Positions 28,861 through 37,886 of a DNA stretch of 64,000 nucleotides are shown piece after piece. The stretch is from an uncultured Bacteroidales bacterium (GTDB lineage Bacteria; Bacteroidota; Bacteroidia; Bacteroidales; Paludibacteraceae), in NCBI GenBank assembly GCA_902774185.1, contig CACYHE010000005.1, positions 33,325 to 97,324 of the forward strand. The letters are read 5' to 3'. The notes beneath the pieces are model-generated. The model saw nothing but the letters and a program-made list of their open reading frames with translations, made no database searches and was not told the origin of the DNA. Within the stretch, counting starts at the first letter, position 1. Each line of letters starts with the position of its first letter. Position numbers and translations under genes: made by a program.

Positions 28861-30110
28861 TGGGTAAGAGGAATTACGGAAATACCTGCAGTTTCTGTGG
28901 ACGCTCTATGCCGTCTATGTTCTCTGGTATGGATAACGATGTGCTTATTTGCAATGAGTGTATCGAGCAGGGACATCAGATGGTATCGGCTTTGCCTAAG
29001 AAAAGCGCTTCCAAGGAGGACTCGCTGAACATGGAGAACCTTCCTACTCCTGCAGAGATTAAGGAGTTCTTGGATCTTTATGTGATCGGGCAGGATGAAG
29101 CCAAGCGTTTCCTTTCTGTAGCAGTCTATAACCATTACAAACGTGTGCTGCAAGAGATCAGCAATGACGATGTGGAGATAGAGAAGAGTAATATCCTGCT
29201 GGTCGGTTCTACCGGTACCGGCAAGACCCTTCTCGCTCGCACTATTGCCAAGATGCTCAAAGTACCTTTCGCTATCGGAGATGCGACTGCGCTCACGCAA
29301 GCCGGTTATGTAGGCGAAGATGTCGAATCGCTCTTGGTTCGTCTTCTTCAGGATGCCGACTACGATGTGAATAAGGCGCAAAGAGGTATTATCTTCATCG
29401 ATGAAATCGACAAGATTGCCCGTAAATCGGAGAATATGTCCATCACGCGTGACGTGAGCGGTGAGGGTGTACAGCAGAGTTTGCTGAAGATGCTGGAAGG
29501 ATCCATTGTCAATGTGCCGCCTCAGGGAGGACGCAAGCATCCCGATCAGGAACTGATTCATGTGGATACCAAGAATATCCTCTTTATTTGCGGTGGTGCG
29601 TTTGACGGTATAGAGCAGAAGATATCGCAGCGCATGAATACGCAGGTGGTAGGTTTCGCTGCCCAACAACAGGCGGCGCAGGTGGATAAGAATAACCTGT
29701 TGCAGTATATTGCACCGCAAGATCTTAAATCCTACGGTCTTATCCCGGAAATCATCGGTCGTCTGCCGGTGCTCACCTATCTGCAACCCCTGAACAGAGA
29801 CGCCCTGCGTAATATCCTTACCGAGCCGAAGAATGCGCTCACCAAGCAGTATAAGAAACTGATGGCGATGGATGGAGTGGCACTCACCTTTGATGATGAA
29901 GCACTGGATTATATCGTCGATAAAGCGCTGGAGTATAAGTTAGGCGCACGCGGTTTGCGGGGACTTATGGAGTCCGTGATGACGGATCTGATGTTCGAAC
30001 TGCCGAGCCGTAAGAAAATCGGCACCTCGCAGTCATTCACCATTACCAAAGAATATGTGGCGCAAAAACTGGGAGTTCAGAAACTGGTACAATTAAAAAA
30101 CGCGGGTTAA
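28860..30110 (+). CDS. clpX: ATP-dependent Clp protease ATP-binding subunit ClpX
   Basis: The AAA+ unfoldase that recognises substrates and threads them into ClpP. The N-terminal zinc-binding domain carries CSFCGRS and CNECIEQG. Walker A is GSTGTGKT at about residue 117 and Walker [10 protein letters not shown] at about 177. The pore loop GYVGEDVE and sensor 2 GARGLRG are present. Length 416 is standard. The ATG overlaps the clpP stop. The stop codon lies inside the hairpin of the terminator. Confidence 0.98.
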   Translation: MGKRNYGNTCSFCGRSMPSMFSGMDNDVLICNECIEQGHQMVSALPKKSASKEDSLNMENLPTPAEIKEFLDLYVIGQDEAKRFLSVAVYNHYKRVLQEISNDDVEIEKSNILLVGSTGTGKTLLARTIAKMLKVPFAIGDATALTQAGYVGEDVESLLVRLLQDADYDVNKAQRGIIFIDEIDKIARKSENMSITRDVSGEGVQQSLLKMLEGSIVNVPPQGGRKHPDQELIHVDTKNILFICGGAFDGIEQKISQRMNTQVVGFAAQQQAAQVDKNNLLQYIAPQDLKSYGLIPEIIGRLPVLTYLQPLNRDALRNILTEPKNALTKQYKKLMAMDGVALTFDDEALDYIVDKALEYKLGARGLRGLMESVMTDLMFELPSRKKIGTSQSFTITKEYVAQKLGVQKLVQLKNAG

Positions 30111-30125
30111 ACCTCGCGTTTTTTT
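30095..30125. terminator. Terminator after clpX, two-way
   Basis: AAAAAACGCG/CGCGTTTTTT with inner GGTT/AACC pairing; A-run on one side and T-run on the other. It serves clpX on the plus strand and the DUF4270 gene (end 30127) on the minus strand. The clpX stop codon is in the hairpin. Confidence 0.85.
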
Positions 30126-30126
30126 A

Positions 30127-31569
30127 TCAGAACCCGCTGTAGATGATTTCCAACTGCATACCGTTGTTCGCCGAACGAACCTTGGTGGCAGACATCGTCT
30201 GTTGTTGGCGGACAGAGGAGACGGTAGTGGATGAATAAGAGGTGGCACTGGTCTGTACCGTTACCGGAACCAGTAACATATCCAATGTCGGATCATTGCT
30301 CTCTTGACGCAACTGGTTGGTGAGGAAGGACGATAAGTCATACGAGTAATAATACACGCTGTTTCCTACCGAATCCGTTCCCTGGTTCAATGCGCTCAGG
30401 ATGGCACAGGTGTCGGTAGGTAATTCCTTGTTATGGAAGAATCGCTCCATACTTTGCTCTTTGATGAGTAACATATAAGAGGCGGGTTGCAACCAGTCAT
30501 TACGCGTTATCTCACCGGAGGTGCCATTGAACACATTCTCCACATCCACTTGCACGTAGGCTTTGTTGACATACGGACGTTTGACCAGAGAGATGGATTC
30601 GTCTATTGCTACTTCCATATGCTGCATGATGGTATCCGCTATTTGCGCCATCGGGAATTGCAGGCGCGTATATACGCCTGCAGGCGCGATAATATAATTA
30701 TAGGTGTCGGAGTCTTTCTTCAGGTTTTCTATCAACTGCGGTTTATCTACATACTGCAGATGGTTTAATGTGCGCACTTCGGCATTGGCATAAAAAGCTT
30801 TCATGTCCTGCACTACGGTATCTTTGCCTGCTTTCTGATACGAGAAATGGTAGTATACGCCCAGTGCGATGTCGGTTACATTCAGAATGGTGGAAGAACC
30901 GAAGGAAGTCTTAATATACAACCCTTTAAACAATCGGTTGAAGGACTCCTGACTCTCGAAAGACTGAATAGAAGCAAAATAGCGCATGAAATCGTCGTTC
31001 ACTCGCATGCGCACCAGCGGTACATAATCGCCGTTATAGTTTTGCGTAGAATCTTGCTTCTCTGCGGCTACCACTACCTTACGGTTGGCAAGGATACTCT
31101 TTTTATTGTCCGGATTAATAAAATAATCGTCGATATCCAGATCCGTCGGGTAGGTTCCGGAGTAGTCGAAGGTCTTCTTATCCATCATATAGGCATCGAT
31201 GGACAGAGGTGCATACGCATCTCCTTCCCAACTGCCGTAATACATGAACAAACAAATCGAATCCACGGAGTCCACCGAGAAACCCTCCGGATAATGATAC
31301 CCCTCAGGACAAGCCAACTGCGTCATGATAGATGCCTGAAGCAGTCCGTAGTCCGTCTCAATCTCTCCTAATAAGAATGAATCTGCCTGCGAGATGATGG
31401 CATTACAACTGTCAATCGTGGAACGAAAGGCAAACGTGTCCGCCAATACAATGATATGATCTTCCGGCTCCAAAACCGACTGACCGGTATAGGAGACGTC
31501 ATCTTTGCAAGCCGTAAAAAGGCATATGACGGTCATCAGACAACCTATGACAGTCCATCGTTTACTCAT
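30127..31569 (-). CDS. DUF4270 lipoprotein
   Basis: A 480-residue exported lipoprotein with signal MSKRWTVIGCLMTVICLFTAC (Cys 21). The longer open frame to 31689 is rejected because it runs through the glycogen synthase gene and lacks this signal. The opening block after the Cys (DDVSYTGQSVLEPEDHI), the DTFAF, GEI/DYG and LFMYY segments, and the late TRLQFPM strand place it in DUF4270, a Bacteroidetes-only family of unknown function. Its start overlaps the end of the short glycogen synthase gene by 8 bases, so both are made from one message; the pairing recurs in this phylum as far as I recall. Confidence 0.85.
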   Translation of the reverse strand: MSKRWTVIGCLMTVICLFTACKDDVSYTGQSVLEPEDHIIVLADTFAFRSTIDSCNAIISQADSFLLGEIETDYGLLQASIMTQLACPEGYHYPEGFSVDSVDSICLFMYYGSWEGDAYAPLSIDAYMMDKKTFDYSGTYPTDLDIDDYFINPDNKKSILANRKVVVAAEKQDSTQNYNGDYVPLVRMRVNDDFMRYFASIQSFESQESFNRLFKGLYIKTSFGSSTILNVTDIALGVYYHFSYQKAGKDTVVQDMKAFYANAEVRTLNHLQYVDKPQLIENLKKDSDTYNYIIAPAGVYTRLQFPMAQIADTIMQHMEVAIDESISLVKRPYVNKAYVQVDVENVFNGTSGEITRNDWLQPASYMLLIKEQSMERFFHNKELPTDTCAILSALNQGTDSVGNSVYYYSYDLSSFLTNQLRQESNDPTLDMLLVPVTVQTSATSYSSTTVSSVRQQQTMSATKVRSANNGMQLEIIYSGF

Positions 31570-32401
31570 TCTCTTTCCCCAATAATGTCTGATAGAAATC
31601 CCATTGACGTTTTGCTTGCGCCGTGTAATCCTCCAACTCCTCATAGGCCAATACCGGTTTTCCCTTCGTCTCGATATAATTAGCCACACGCTGGTTTACT
31701 TTCGGTGTCGCATAGATGAAGGCATCCGAGTAATCGGCAGCGAGACGCATCAACTCCTCATAACCCACCGGGAAACCGGCTAACGAGCGCACATCGGTGT
31801 TGGTCACGCCGTCAATACGTAACTTATCCGTGAAGTTTGTCGGGAACGGTTTCTGATACTCATTATCGTCCAACATCGTCACTATCTTTGCATTGGCAAA
31901 GAAAGGCTCGTCGTTGAAGGCACGTTTGAGGTACAAAGGAACTAACGCACTCATCCATCCCGAACATAAGATGATATTCGGCGTCCAGCGTAACTTCTTC
32001 ACCGTCTCGATCACACCGCGGGCATAGAAAATAACGCGGTCGTCATTATCCGCATACTCCACGCCCGACTCATCCTTCGTCCCTTTACGGCGATGGAATA
32101 AATCGTCATTGTCGATGAAATAAATCTGAATACGTGCCGCCTGGATGGAAGCCACTTTGATTAACAACGGATGATCCGAGTCCTCTATAATCAGATTCAT
32201 ACCCGAGAGACGAATCACCTCGTGCAACTGATTGCGGCGTTCGTTGATCTCTCCAAACTTAGGCATGAAGGTTCGAGTCTCATACCCATGGGCCTGAAAA
32301 TACTCAGGAAGTTGTCTGTTTAACAGACGTATGGGCGTTTCTTCCGACAGAAACGGGCATATCTCTTGAGAGATAAAAAGGATACGATTCGGCTCTTTCA
32401 T
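31562..32401 (-). CDS. Short glycogen/starch synthase-like protein (GT5 N-terminal half)
   Basis: A 279-residue protein matching the N-terminal Rossmann half of ADP-glucose glycogen synthases: RILFISQEICPFL opens it, ILCSGWMSALVPLYLK gives the middle strand-helix, and SDAFIYATP closes the half. The usual C-terminal half with the E-x7-E motif is absent, which is the known short form in Bacteroidetes, not a truncation seen here. The start at 32401 follows a good promoter (32428-32459) and excludes the upstream extension. A full GT3-like glycogen synthase at 59607 and GlgB at 41193 are elsewhere in the window. Activity of the half-size form is unproven. Confidence 0.85.
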   Translation of the reverse strand: MKEPNRILFISQEICPFLSEETPIRLLNRQLPEYFQAHGYETRTFMPKFGEINERRNQLHEVIRLSGMNLIIEDSDHPLLIKVASIQAARIQIYFIDNDDLFHRRKGTKDESGVEYADNDDRVIFYARGVIETVKKLRWTPNIILCSGWMSALVPLYLKRAFNDEPFFANAKIVTMLDDNEYQKPFPTNFTDKLRIDGVTNTDVRSLAGFPVGYEELMRLAADYSDAFIYATPKVNQRVANYIETKGKPVLAYEELEDYTAQAKRQWDFYQTLLGKENE

Positions 32402-32427
32402 AGGCGTGAGTACATTAATTCGCACTG

Positions 32428-32459
32428 CAAAATTACAAAAAAAAAATGATATATGCAAA
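32428..32459 (-). promoter_or_regulatory. Promoter of the short glycogen synthase and DUF4270 genes
   Basis: On the minus strand: TTTG, 20 bases starting CATATATCATTTTT, then TAATTTTG. It is divergent from the panC promoter 27 bases away. Confidence 0.7.
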
Positions 32460-32485
32460 AAAAAATGTTATTTTAGTTGTTTTTG

Positions 32486-32517
32486 CTTGCAAAATACGGA
32501 AAAAAGCAGTAACTTTG
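32486..32517 (+). promoter_or_regulatory. Promoter of panC
   Basis: CTTG, 20 bases, TAACTTTG, 41 bases before the panC start codon. Confidence 0.7.
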
Positions 32518-32558
32518 CACGTTTTTTGAAGAAAAAGAACGTAAATAATAATCCATAT

Positions 32559-33422
32559 ATGCAAATTATTACCACTAAAAGCGAGTTACAAGCAGCCGTA
32601 AAAGCTTGTAAGATTGCGAACAAAACCATCGGTTTGGTTCCCACGATGGGTGCCCTTCATGCCGGACATGCGAGCTTGGTTCGTCGTGCCGTCAATGAGA
32701 ACAATGTATGCTTCGTTTCTGTATTTGTCAATCCCACTCAGTTCAACAACAAAGAGGACTTGGCGAAGTACCCGCGTAACATCCAGCGGGATGCGGAACT
32801 GTTAGAGAGTATCGGGGCGGATTTCATCTTCGCACCGACACCGGAAGAGATGTATTCCGAAGAGGAGATGAACTCTACTTTTGCATTCGATTTTGCGGGA
32901 CTGGACCAAGTGATGGAAGGTAAGATGCGGCCCGGTCATTTCAACGGCGTCGTGCAGGTGGTGAGTCGTCTCTTCTATCTGGTGCAACCGGACAAAGCTT
33001 ATTTCGGAGAGAAAGATTTTCAGCAATTAGCGATCATTCACCACATGGTGGAGCGTAGCAGCATGGCGGGTACGTTCGGAAACCTGCAGATCATCGACTG
33101 CCCGATCGTTCGCGAAGAATCCGGTCTGGCATTGTCCAGTAGAAACGAACGCTTGTCCAAGCAAGAGAAAGAGACCGCTTTGGCGATCAGTAAGACACTC
33201 TTTGCCTCCTTGGAGTGGGCAAAAGAAGCGGGGGCTACGGTCGCACACGTGCAGCAACGTGTCATCGATACCATCAATGCGGTGGAGGGACTGGAAGTGG
33301 AGTATTACGATATCGTAGATCAGAGTACCTTGCTGCCTACCGACTCGTTCAATCACGCCATCGGATGTGTCACCGTCTATTGCGGTCCCGTGCGTTTGAT
33401 TGATAATATCAAATATAATTGA
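32559..33422 (+). CDS. panC: Pantothenate synthetase
   Basis: Joins pantoate and beta-alanine with ATP, the last step to vitamin B5, in the cytoplasm. The start at 32559 gives MQIITTKSELQ and is downstream of the promoter; the open frame above it is untranslated. The nucleotidyl-transferase HIGH motif appears as GALHAGHASLV (about residues 28-38), the pantoate/ATP site as KAYFGEKDFQQL (about 148), and LALSSRNERLS stands for the KMSKS-like loop. Length 287 is standard. The spacer to pdxB is 17 bases of TTGATAA words. panD, a common partner, is not in the window. Confidence 0.97.
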   Translation: MQIITTKSELQAAVKACKIANKTIGLVPTMGALHAGHASLVRRAVNENNVCFVSVFVNPTQFNNKEDLAKYPRNIQRDAELLESIGADFIFAPTPEEMYSEEEMNSTFAFDFAGLDQVMEGKMRPGHFNGVVQVVSRLFYLVQPDKAYFGEKDFQQLAIIHHMVERSSMAGTFGNLQIIDCPIVREESGLALSSRNERLSKQEKETALAISKTLFASLEWAKEAGATVAHVQQRVIDTINAVEGLEVEYYDIVDQSTLLPTDSFNHAIGCVTVYCGPVRLIDNIKYN

Positions 33423-33442
33423 TAGTTGATAATTGATAATTG
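33420..33442 (+). repeat. Word-repeat spacer panC-pdxB
   Basis: TTGATAG, TTGATAA and TTGATAA run from the panC stop to the TTG start of pdxB; the start codon is the first three bases of a further word. Confidence 0.75.
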
Positions 33443-34369
33443 AAAATCGTTTGCGACTCCCATATTCCGTATCTCGTTGAGGCGGTGCAGAACGCATGGC
33501 CTCACGTGCAGATTTGTCCGATGAAACCGGAAGAAATTGATGCGTTTTCTGTGCGAGATGCAGATGTGTTGGTGGTGCGAACCCGCACACAGGTGAATGA
33601 AGCACTCCTGGCCGGTTCAAAAGTGCGTCTCGTATGCACCGCGACCATCGGATATGACCATATTGACACTGCTTATTGCGAAGCGCACGGTATCCGTTGG
33701 GTCTCTTGTCCGGGTTGTAACGCCCATGCGGTTTGCGATTATATCGAAGAGGCGCTGGATGAAACCTTTTCAAACGATATCAAACAATCTCAAACAATAG
33801 GTATCGTCGGTGTCGGTCATGTGGGTTCGTTGGTGGCGAAGATGGCGGAGCGCAAAGGCTACAGGGTGGTGCTGAATGATCCTCCGAAAGGAATAGGAGA
33901 AAGTCTCGATTTCATCGCACAAAATTGCGATATCATCTCGTTCCATGTGCCGCTCAAGGAGACAACGCGTCATCTGTGTGACGAAGCCTTCCTGACCAAA
34001 TGCAAACCGGATGCTTTGATCATTAACGCTGCACGTGGCGGAGTAGTGGACGAACAGGCATTGTTGCAAAGCGGACATCCGTTTATCATCGATACGTGGG
34101 AAAATGAACCCGTCATCGATCATCAGGTATTGGCAAACGCCCTCCGTGCTTCGTTTCATATCGCCGGTTATTCGGTGGAAGGAAAACGCAATGCAACGCA
34201 GAAATGTCTCGATGAAATCGCGACTTTTGGTTGTTTGACACCCGTTCTGTTACCTTCTTTCCCTGCTCAGGGAGATACCGCACCCGGATGGCTCGAAAGA
34301 GTCACCAGTGTCCTAAAGCGCCATCCCGAGCAGTTTGAACAACTGCGCAAACAATATCCGCTGCGGTAA
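33440..34369 (+). CDS. pdxB: Erythronate-4-phosphate dehydrogenase (PdxB-like)
   Basis: Oxidises 4-phosphoerythronate in the DXP-independent start of pyridoxal phosphate synthesis. Translation starts at a TTG (33440), giving [15 protein letters not shown], the family opening; no ATG fits. The NAD site [13 protein letters not shown] is near residue 123. The 2-hydroxyacid dehydrogenase signature is [11 protein letters not shown] and [11 protein letters not shown], with the catalytic acid and His regions in DTWENEP and [10 protein letters not shown]. The 309-residue length is shorter than the 350-380 of proteobacterial PdxB, so part of the C-terminal dimerisation domain is missing. [12 protein letters not shown] (about residue 111-122) is an in-frame word repeat just before the NAD strand. 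The stop lies in its terminator stem-loop. Confidence 0.88.
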   Translation: MKIVCDSHIPYLVEAVQNAWPHVQICPMKPEEIDAFSVRDADVLVVRTRTQVNEALLAGSKVRLVCTATIGYDHIDTAYCEAHGIRWVSCPGCNAHAVCDYIEEALDETFSNDIKQSQTIGIVGVGHVGSLVAKMAERKGYRVVLNDPPKGIGESLDFIAQNCDIISFHVPLKETTRHLCDEAFLTKCKPDALIINAARGGVVDEQALLQSGHPFIIDTWENEPVIDHQVLANALRASFHIAGYSVEGKRNATQKCLDEIATFGCLTPVLLPSFPAQGDTAPGWLERVTSVLKRHPEQFEQLRKQYPLR

Positions 34370-34394
34370 TCGAAAAACCGGAGCGGTATTTTTT
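34358..34394 (+). terminator. Terminator of pdxB
   Basis: CCGCTGCGGT pairs with ACCGGAGCGG (10 positions, one mismatch) around a 9-base loop and is followed by TATTTTTTA. The pdxB stop codon is at the stem-loop junction. Its T-run abuts the palindrome of the parE promoter. Confidence 0.8.
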
Positions 34395-34405
34395 ATACGC
34401 AAAAA

Positions 34406-34437
34406 TTTGCGTATGTCATTTTTTTTTTGTACTTTTG
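34406..34437 (+). promoter_or_regulatory. Promoter of parE with operator-like palindrome
   Basis: TTTG, 20 bases starting CGTATGTCATTTTT, then TACTTTTG. A perfect palindrome ATACGCAAAAATTTGCGTAT (34395-34414) covers the -33 box. Confidence 0.75.
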
Positions 34438-34454
34438 CACCCGATTTTAAGAAT

Positions 34455-36446
34455 ATGGCAGAAGAAAAATATATAGACGAAAGTCAAAAGTCGAAAGTCG
34501 AAAGCCCCGCCGTATCGTACGGCGACGAGAACATTATCCACTTGGATGACATGGAGCATATCCGGCGTCGTCCGGGTATGTACATCGGTAAACTGGGTGA
34601 CGGCAGTCACTCCGATGACGGTATCTATGTGCTTATCAAGGAGAGTATCGATAACTCCATCGATGAGTTCCGTATGGGTGAAGGTAAAGTTATCGAGGTC
34701 GATATAGTGATGAATGGTGACGCTTCGCTTAATGGTGACAATGGTGAAAAGTCTCGTCAGATGGTGCGTGTGCGAGACTACGGTCGCGGTATCCCCTTGG
34801 GCAAACTGGTTGAAGTGGTCAGTGTCCTTAATACGGGTGGTAAATATGACAGCAAAGCCTTCAAGAAATCCGTCGGTCTGAACGGTGTGGGTACCAAAGC
34901 GGTCAATGCCTTGTCTTCTTTCTTTGCCGTAGAGTCCTATCGGGAAGGCAAAACCCGTCGGGCGGAGTTCGCACAAGGTAAGTTGACATCTGATACAGGT
35001 ATCGTTGATTATAACGGTTCGGAGAAACGCGGTACGGTTATTGAATTCGTGCCCGATGACAGCAAAGGGCTTTTTGAAAACTACCATTTCCGGGATGATT
35101 ATATCGAAGAGTTGTTGCGTAACTACGCCTACCTCAATACCGGCCTTACGCTTGTCTATAACGGAAAGAAATTCGTTTCCAAGAACGGTCTGTTGGATCT
35201 TCTAACGGAAAATATGACGGTTAATCCGTTGTATCCGATCATTCATATCAAAGGCGAAGATATCGAGATCGCATTGACGCATACGGACCAGAACGGTGAT
35301 GAGTATTTCTCCTTCGTCAACGGTCAGCATACCATCCAAGGCGGTACACACCAAGCGGCTTATCGCGAAGCGATAGGTCGCACCATCAAGGAGTTCTTTA
35401 ACAAGAACCAGGAGTTGGCGGATATCCGTAACGGTGTGGTGGGAGCGATCGCTATCAATGTGGAGGAACCGGTGTTCGAGAGTCAGACGAAAGTGAAGTT
35501 GGGTTCGAAAGATATGAGTCCTACCGGCGGCGTGAGTGTCAATAAGTTCGTCAATGACTTCGTTAAACAGCAGTTGGATAACTACTTGCATAAGACGCCA
35601 CAGACGGTAGAGATCATGCTGCAGAAGATCCAGGACTCCGAGAAAGAGCGTAAAGCGATTGCCGGTGTCACCAAGGCGGCACGGGAAAGGGCGAAGAAGA
35701 ACCTGGTCAACAACCCCAAACTGCGGGACTGCCAGATACACCTCAATGATGCCAAGCCGGTGAAATCGGCAAAAGATGCGGATGACGATCTGCGATTGGA
35801 GAGTTGTATCTTCATCACGGAGGGTCTGTCCGCTTCGGGTTCTATCACCAAGAGTAGGGACGTCCGTACCCAAGCGGTCTTCTCCTTGCGCGGTAAACCG
35901 CTGAACAGTTATGGTCTGAGCAAATCCGTCGTTTATGAGAACGAGGAGTTCAACTGCTTGCAGTCGGCGTTGAATATCGAAGACGGTCTGGATGAACTGC
36001 GGTACAATAAAGTGATCATCGCCACCGATGCCGATGTGGACGGTATGCATATCCGGTTATTGATGCTGACCTTCTTCCTGCAGTTCTTCCCGGATCTGGT
36101 AAAGAAAGGCCATGTCTATATCCTGCAGACACCGCTCTTCCGTGTGAAAGATAAGAACCAGATCGTTTATTGCTATTCGGAAGAAGAACGGCAGAAAGCG
36201 CTCAATAAGATCAAGAATCCGGAGATTACCCGATTCAAAGGTCTGGGTGAGATTTCTCCCGATGAATTCAAGGGTTTTATAGGTTCCGGTATTCGTCTGG
36301 ACCAAGTCAACCTGCGTAAAGAGGACAACGTAAAAGACTTGTTGGCGTACTATATGGGTAAGAACACTACCGAACGTCAGCAGTTCATCATCGATAACCT
36401 CGTTATTGAGGAAGACAGGGTTGATAATGATGGAATGATGGAATGA
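34455..36446 (+). CDS. parE: DNA topoisomerase IV subunit B (ParE-type)
   Basis: The ATPase subunit of a type IIA topoisomerase that unlinks daughter chromosomes. The start at 34455 is 17 bases after the -7 box. The GHKL ATPase shows [28 protein letters not shown] and [13 protein letters not shown]. The transducer domain follows, and the TOPRIM domain has [14 protein letters not shown] and [10 protein letters not shown]. The opening [16 protein letters not shown] fits ParE better than GyrB. Length 663. Two word repeats fall in frame: [10 protein letters not shown] near residue 10 (34480-34506) and [15 protein letters not shown] near residue 86-100 (34709-34751). parC is not adjacent. Some uncertainty between ParE and a second GyrB remains. 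Confidence 0.92.
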   Translation: MAEEKYIDESQKSKVESPAVSYGDENIIHLDDMEHIRRRPGMYIGKLGDGSHSDDGIYVLIKESIDNSIDEFRMGEGKVIEVDIVMNGDASLNGDNGEKSRQMVRVRDYGRGIPLGKLVEVVSVLNTGGKYDSKAFKKSVGLNGVGTKAVNALSSFFAVESYREGKTRRAEFAQGKLTSDTGIVDYNGSEKRGTVIEFVPDDSKGLFENYHFRDDYIEELLRNYAYLNTGLTLVYNGKKFVSKNGLLDLLTENMTVNPLYPIIHIKGEDIEIALTHTDQNGDEYFSFVNGQHTIQGGTHQAAYREAIGRTIKEFFNKNQELADIRNGVVGAIAINVEEPVFESQTKVKLGSKDMSPTGGVSVNKFVNDFVKQQLDNYLHKTPQTVEIMLQKIQDSEKERKAIAGVTKAARERAKKNLVNNPKLRDCQIHLNDAKPVKSAKDADDDLRLESCIFITEGLSASGSITKSRDVRTQAVFSLRGKPLNSYGLSKSVVYENEEFNCLQSALNIEDGLDELRYNKVIIATDADVDGMHIRLLMLTFFLQFFPDLVKKGHVYILQTPLFRVKDKNQIVYCYSEEERQKALNKIKNPEITRFKGLGEISPDEFKGFIGSGIRLDQVNLRKEDNVKDLLAYYMGKNTTERQQFIIDNLVIEEDRVDNDGMME

Positions 36447-36470
36447 TGGAATGATGAAATGGTGAAATGA
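36425..36470 (+). repeat. Tandem GATGGAAT-type repeat after parE
   Basis: About five copies of a 10-base unit (TGATGGAATG, drifting to TGATGAAATG and TGGTGAAATG) cover the end of parE, its stop and the whole spacer to the next gene, whose ATG is the last word. It is one of the clearest members of the window-wide word repeats. Confidence 0.8.
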
Positions 36471-36670
36471 AAGCTCTCATTGCATTCATAGTGATGGCGG
36501 TTGGGATACTCGCATTGATAGAAATCAATGAGCGTATCAAGGCAAAAAAGTCGAAAGTCGAAAGTCAAAAGTCGAATGAAGACTGCCCAAAAGAAAAATC
36601 CGAGACAGAAAACTGCTCGGATTGTAGTCTGATAGAGATTTGCGAGAAAAAGCCTACTGCCGAACCGTAA
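36467..36670 (+). CDS. Small membrane protein with Cys-rich tail
   Basis: A 67-residue protein: one N-terminal membrane segment (ALIAFIVMAVGILALIEI), then a charged word-repeat stretch (AKKSKVESQKSNE, from 36541-36576), then a tail with four Cys (EDCPKE, NCSDCSLIEICEK). Small single-span proteins with CxxC tails occur in Bacteroidetes, but I cannot assign a family with certainty. It follows parE at 20 bases and overlaps the 3' end of the convergent DUF5715 gene by 17 bases. Confidence 0.6.
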   Translation: MKALIAFIVMAVGILALIEINERIKAKKSKVESQKSNEDCPKEKSETENCSDCSLIEICEKKPTAEP

Positions 36671-37331
36671 TATGGAAGCAACTCTGCTTCCATTCGTATT
36701 TCACGTAGATCTTTCCTGCTCGTTGGTGGTTGAGCAGCACTTGTCCCAGTACCAGTTTCAGATTATCCTCGTGCATGTATTCGCGCGTGCGCGTTACCTT
36801 ATCATAACGCATGTACGCGAGATCAAAAGTCGTGCCGTAGCAGTGGCAACTCTGGGTTGTCGAGTTGATGTTTCCGCTGCGTTGAAGGTATTTGACATCT
36901 TCCTGCGTGCGTAAAATAGAGGTCACATAAAAGCGGTAATGAGGAAGTCCATTTCGTTGAAGGATATCTGCCCACTCGGTACCGATGGCATCCAGTTCGC
37001 GTTTGGCAGAAGGGATGAGATACGGTACAGAATGTGTAAGGTCATCAACGATATAGTTCTCATTGGTCTTGACCTCAACGAGCTTCTTACGCATCGATGC
37101 CGCTTCGTCCCGGTCTTTAGGAGGGTGGGGTAAACCGATACGGGAGGCCACCTCATGTTGCTTGGACTGCAAGTCATTGAACTTATCCTTATAACTGAAC
37201 GTTCGTCCAGGGTACGCCACCAGATGGTCTTCCGTGATCTCTATATTTCCATTATTTTTATTGCTGCAACCAGAGCAACTTGATAACGCATATGAGCAAA
37301 AAGTGAGGAATAACGAATAAAGACATAACAT
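36654..37331 (-). CDS. DUF5715 family lipoprotein (peptidase M15-like fold suggested)
   Basis: The start at 37331 gives MLCLYSLFLTFCSYALSSC, a lipoprotein signal; upstream in-frame ATGs overlap the previous gene and spoil the signal. The 225-residue product has an N-terminal helical part and a C-terminal domain with HYRFYVTSILRTQEDV, SCHCYGTTFDLAYMRY and a final KYEWKQSCFHITVR. The order S-x-x-R, H-x-x-G-x-x-x-D and C-F-H-I-T resembles the metal site of LAS/M15 D,D-peptidases, so a cell-wall role is likely by inference. It ends the glgB-to-cysS minus-strand series and is convergent with the small membrane protein gene. Confidence 0.75.
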   Translation of the reverse strand: MLCLYSLFLTFCSYALSSCSGCSNKNNGNIEITEDHLVAYPGRTFSYKDKFNDLQSKQHEVASRIGLPHPPKDRDEAASMRKKLVEVKTNENYIVDDLTHSVPYLIPSAKRELDAIGTEWADILQRNGLPHYRFYVTSILRTQEDVKYLQRSGNINSTTQSCHCYGTTFDLAYMRYDKVTRTREYMHEDNLKLVLGQVLLNHQRAGKIYVKYEWKQSCFHITVRQ

Positions 37332-37368
37332 GTATGTCCTTATTCCTATACATCGATAACTTCGATAA

Positions 37369-37869
37369 TTAATGTAGTGTGCATTTAAATCGGTCATGTT
37401 GATCATATGATTGGTCACTTGTAGACATCCATTCCCATAAATATAAATTAGAATCATTTATCAATGTATCTTTTATGTATGGAGAAAGACGTTGCTCCCA
37501 TTCATGCACATAGTGGGTTGTATTATTAGTTAGTTTGCTTTGTATCCAGCATCCTTCATTTTTTATATAATAGTCATTTACAGATGATCCATATACTGCA
37601 GATATAGGCATTAAACGAGTTTGTTCTGTGAGTTTAAAAAACATATTGATTGAATCTATCTGCATGTTTTCTATATGCATAATGGCAGAATCAGAGTGTG
37701 TTACTTTTGTCTTTCCCCACTTTACAGCAATCTCTAAATCCCACGATTGATTCGTTGGGTTAGACAAAATAAAAGTCTGAGTAGCCGTTAATTTGTTTTG
37801 TTTTATACACGAAACACAGCAAATAGCGAATATAAATATACTTATGTATTTTATATAATTGTGATTCAA
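37369..37869 (-). CDS. Hypothetical lipoprotein, AT-rich
   Basis: A 166-residue product with a lipoprotein signal (ISIFIFAICCVSC, Cys 21). The mature part shows two beta-rich stretches (FILSNPTNQSWDLEIAV, MFFKLTEQTRLMP) and a C-terminal helix-rich end; no family is recognised. Base composition is visibly more AT-rich than cysS upstream and parE downstream, which suggests recent arrival. It lies 17 bases after cysS and before the DUF5715 gene on the same strand. Confidence 0.6.
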   Translation of the reverse strand: MNHNYIKYISIFIFAICCVSCIKQNKLTATQTFILSNPTNQSWDLEIAVKWGKTKVTHSDSAIMHIENMQIDSINMFFKLTEQTRLMPISAVYGSSVNDYYIKNEGCWIQSKLTNNTTHYVHEWEQRLSPYIKDTLINDSNLYLWEWMSTSDQSYDQHDRFKCTLH

Positions 37870-37886
37870 TCTTTATGTAAGTTTAC

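Noticed and set aside
34335..34454. Upstream extension of ParE
   Set aside because: It lies across the pdxB terminator and the parE promoter; translation starts at 34455.
35202..36050. A 282-codon frame opposite parE, and similar long antisense frames opposite clpX and the barrel gene at 57071
   Set aside because: All lie on strongly conserved coding sequence of the other strand and show no domain.
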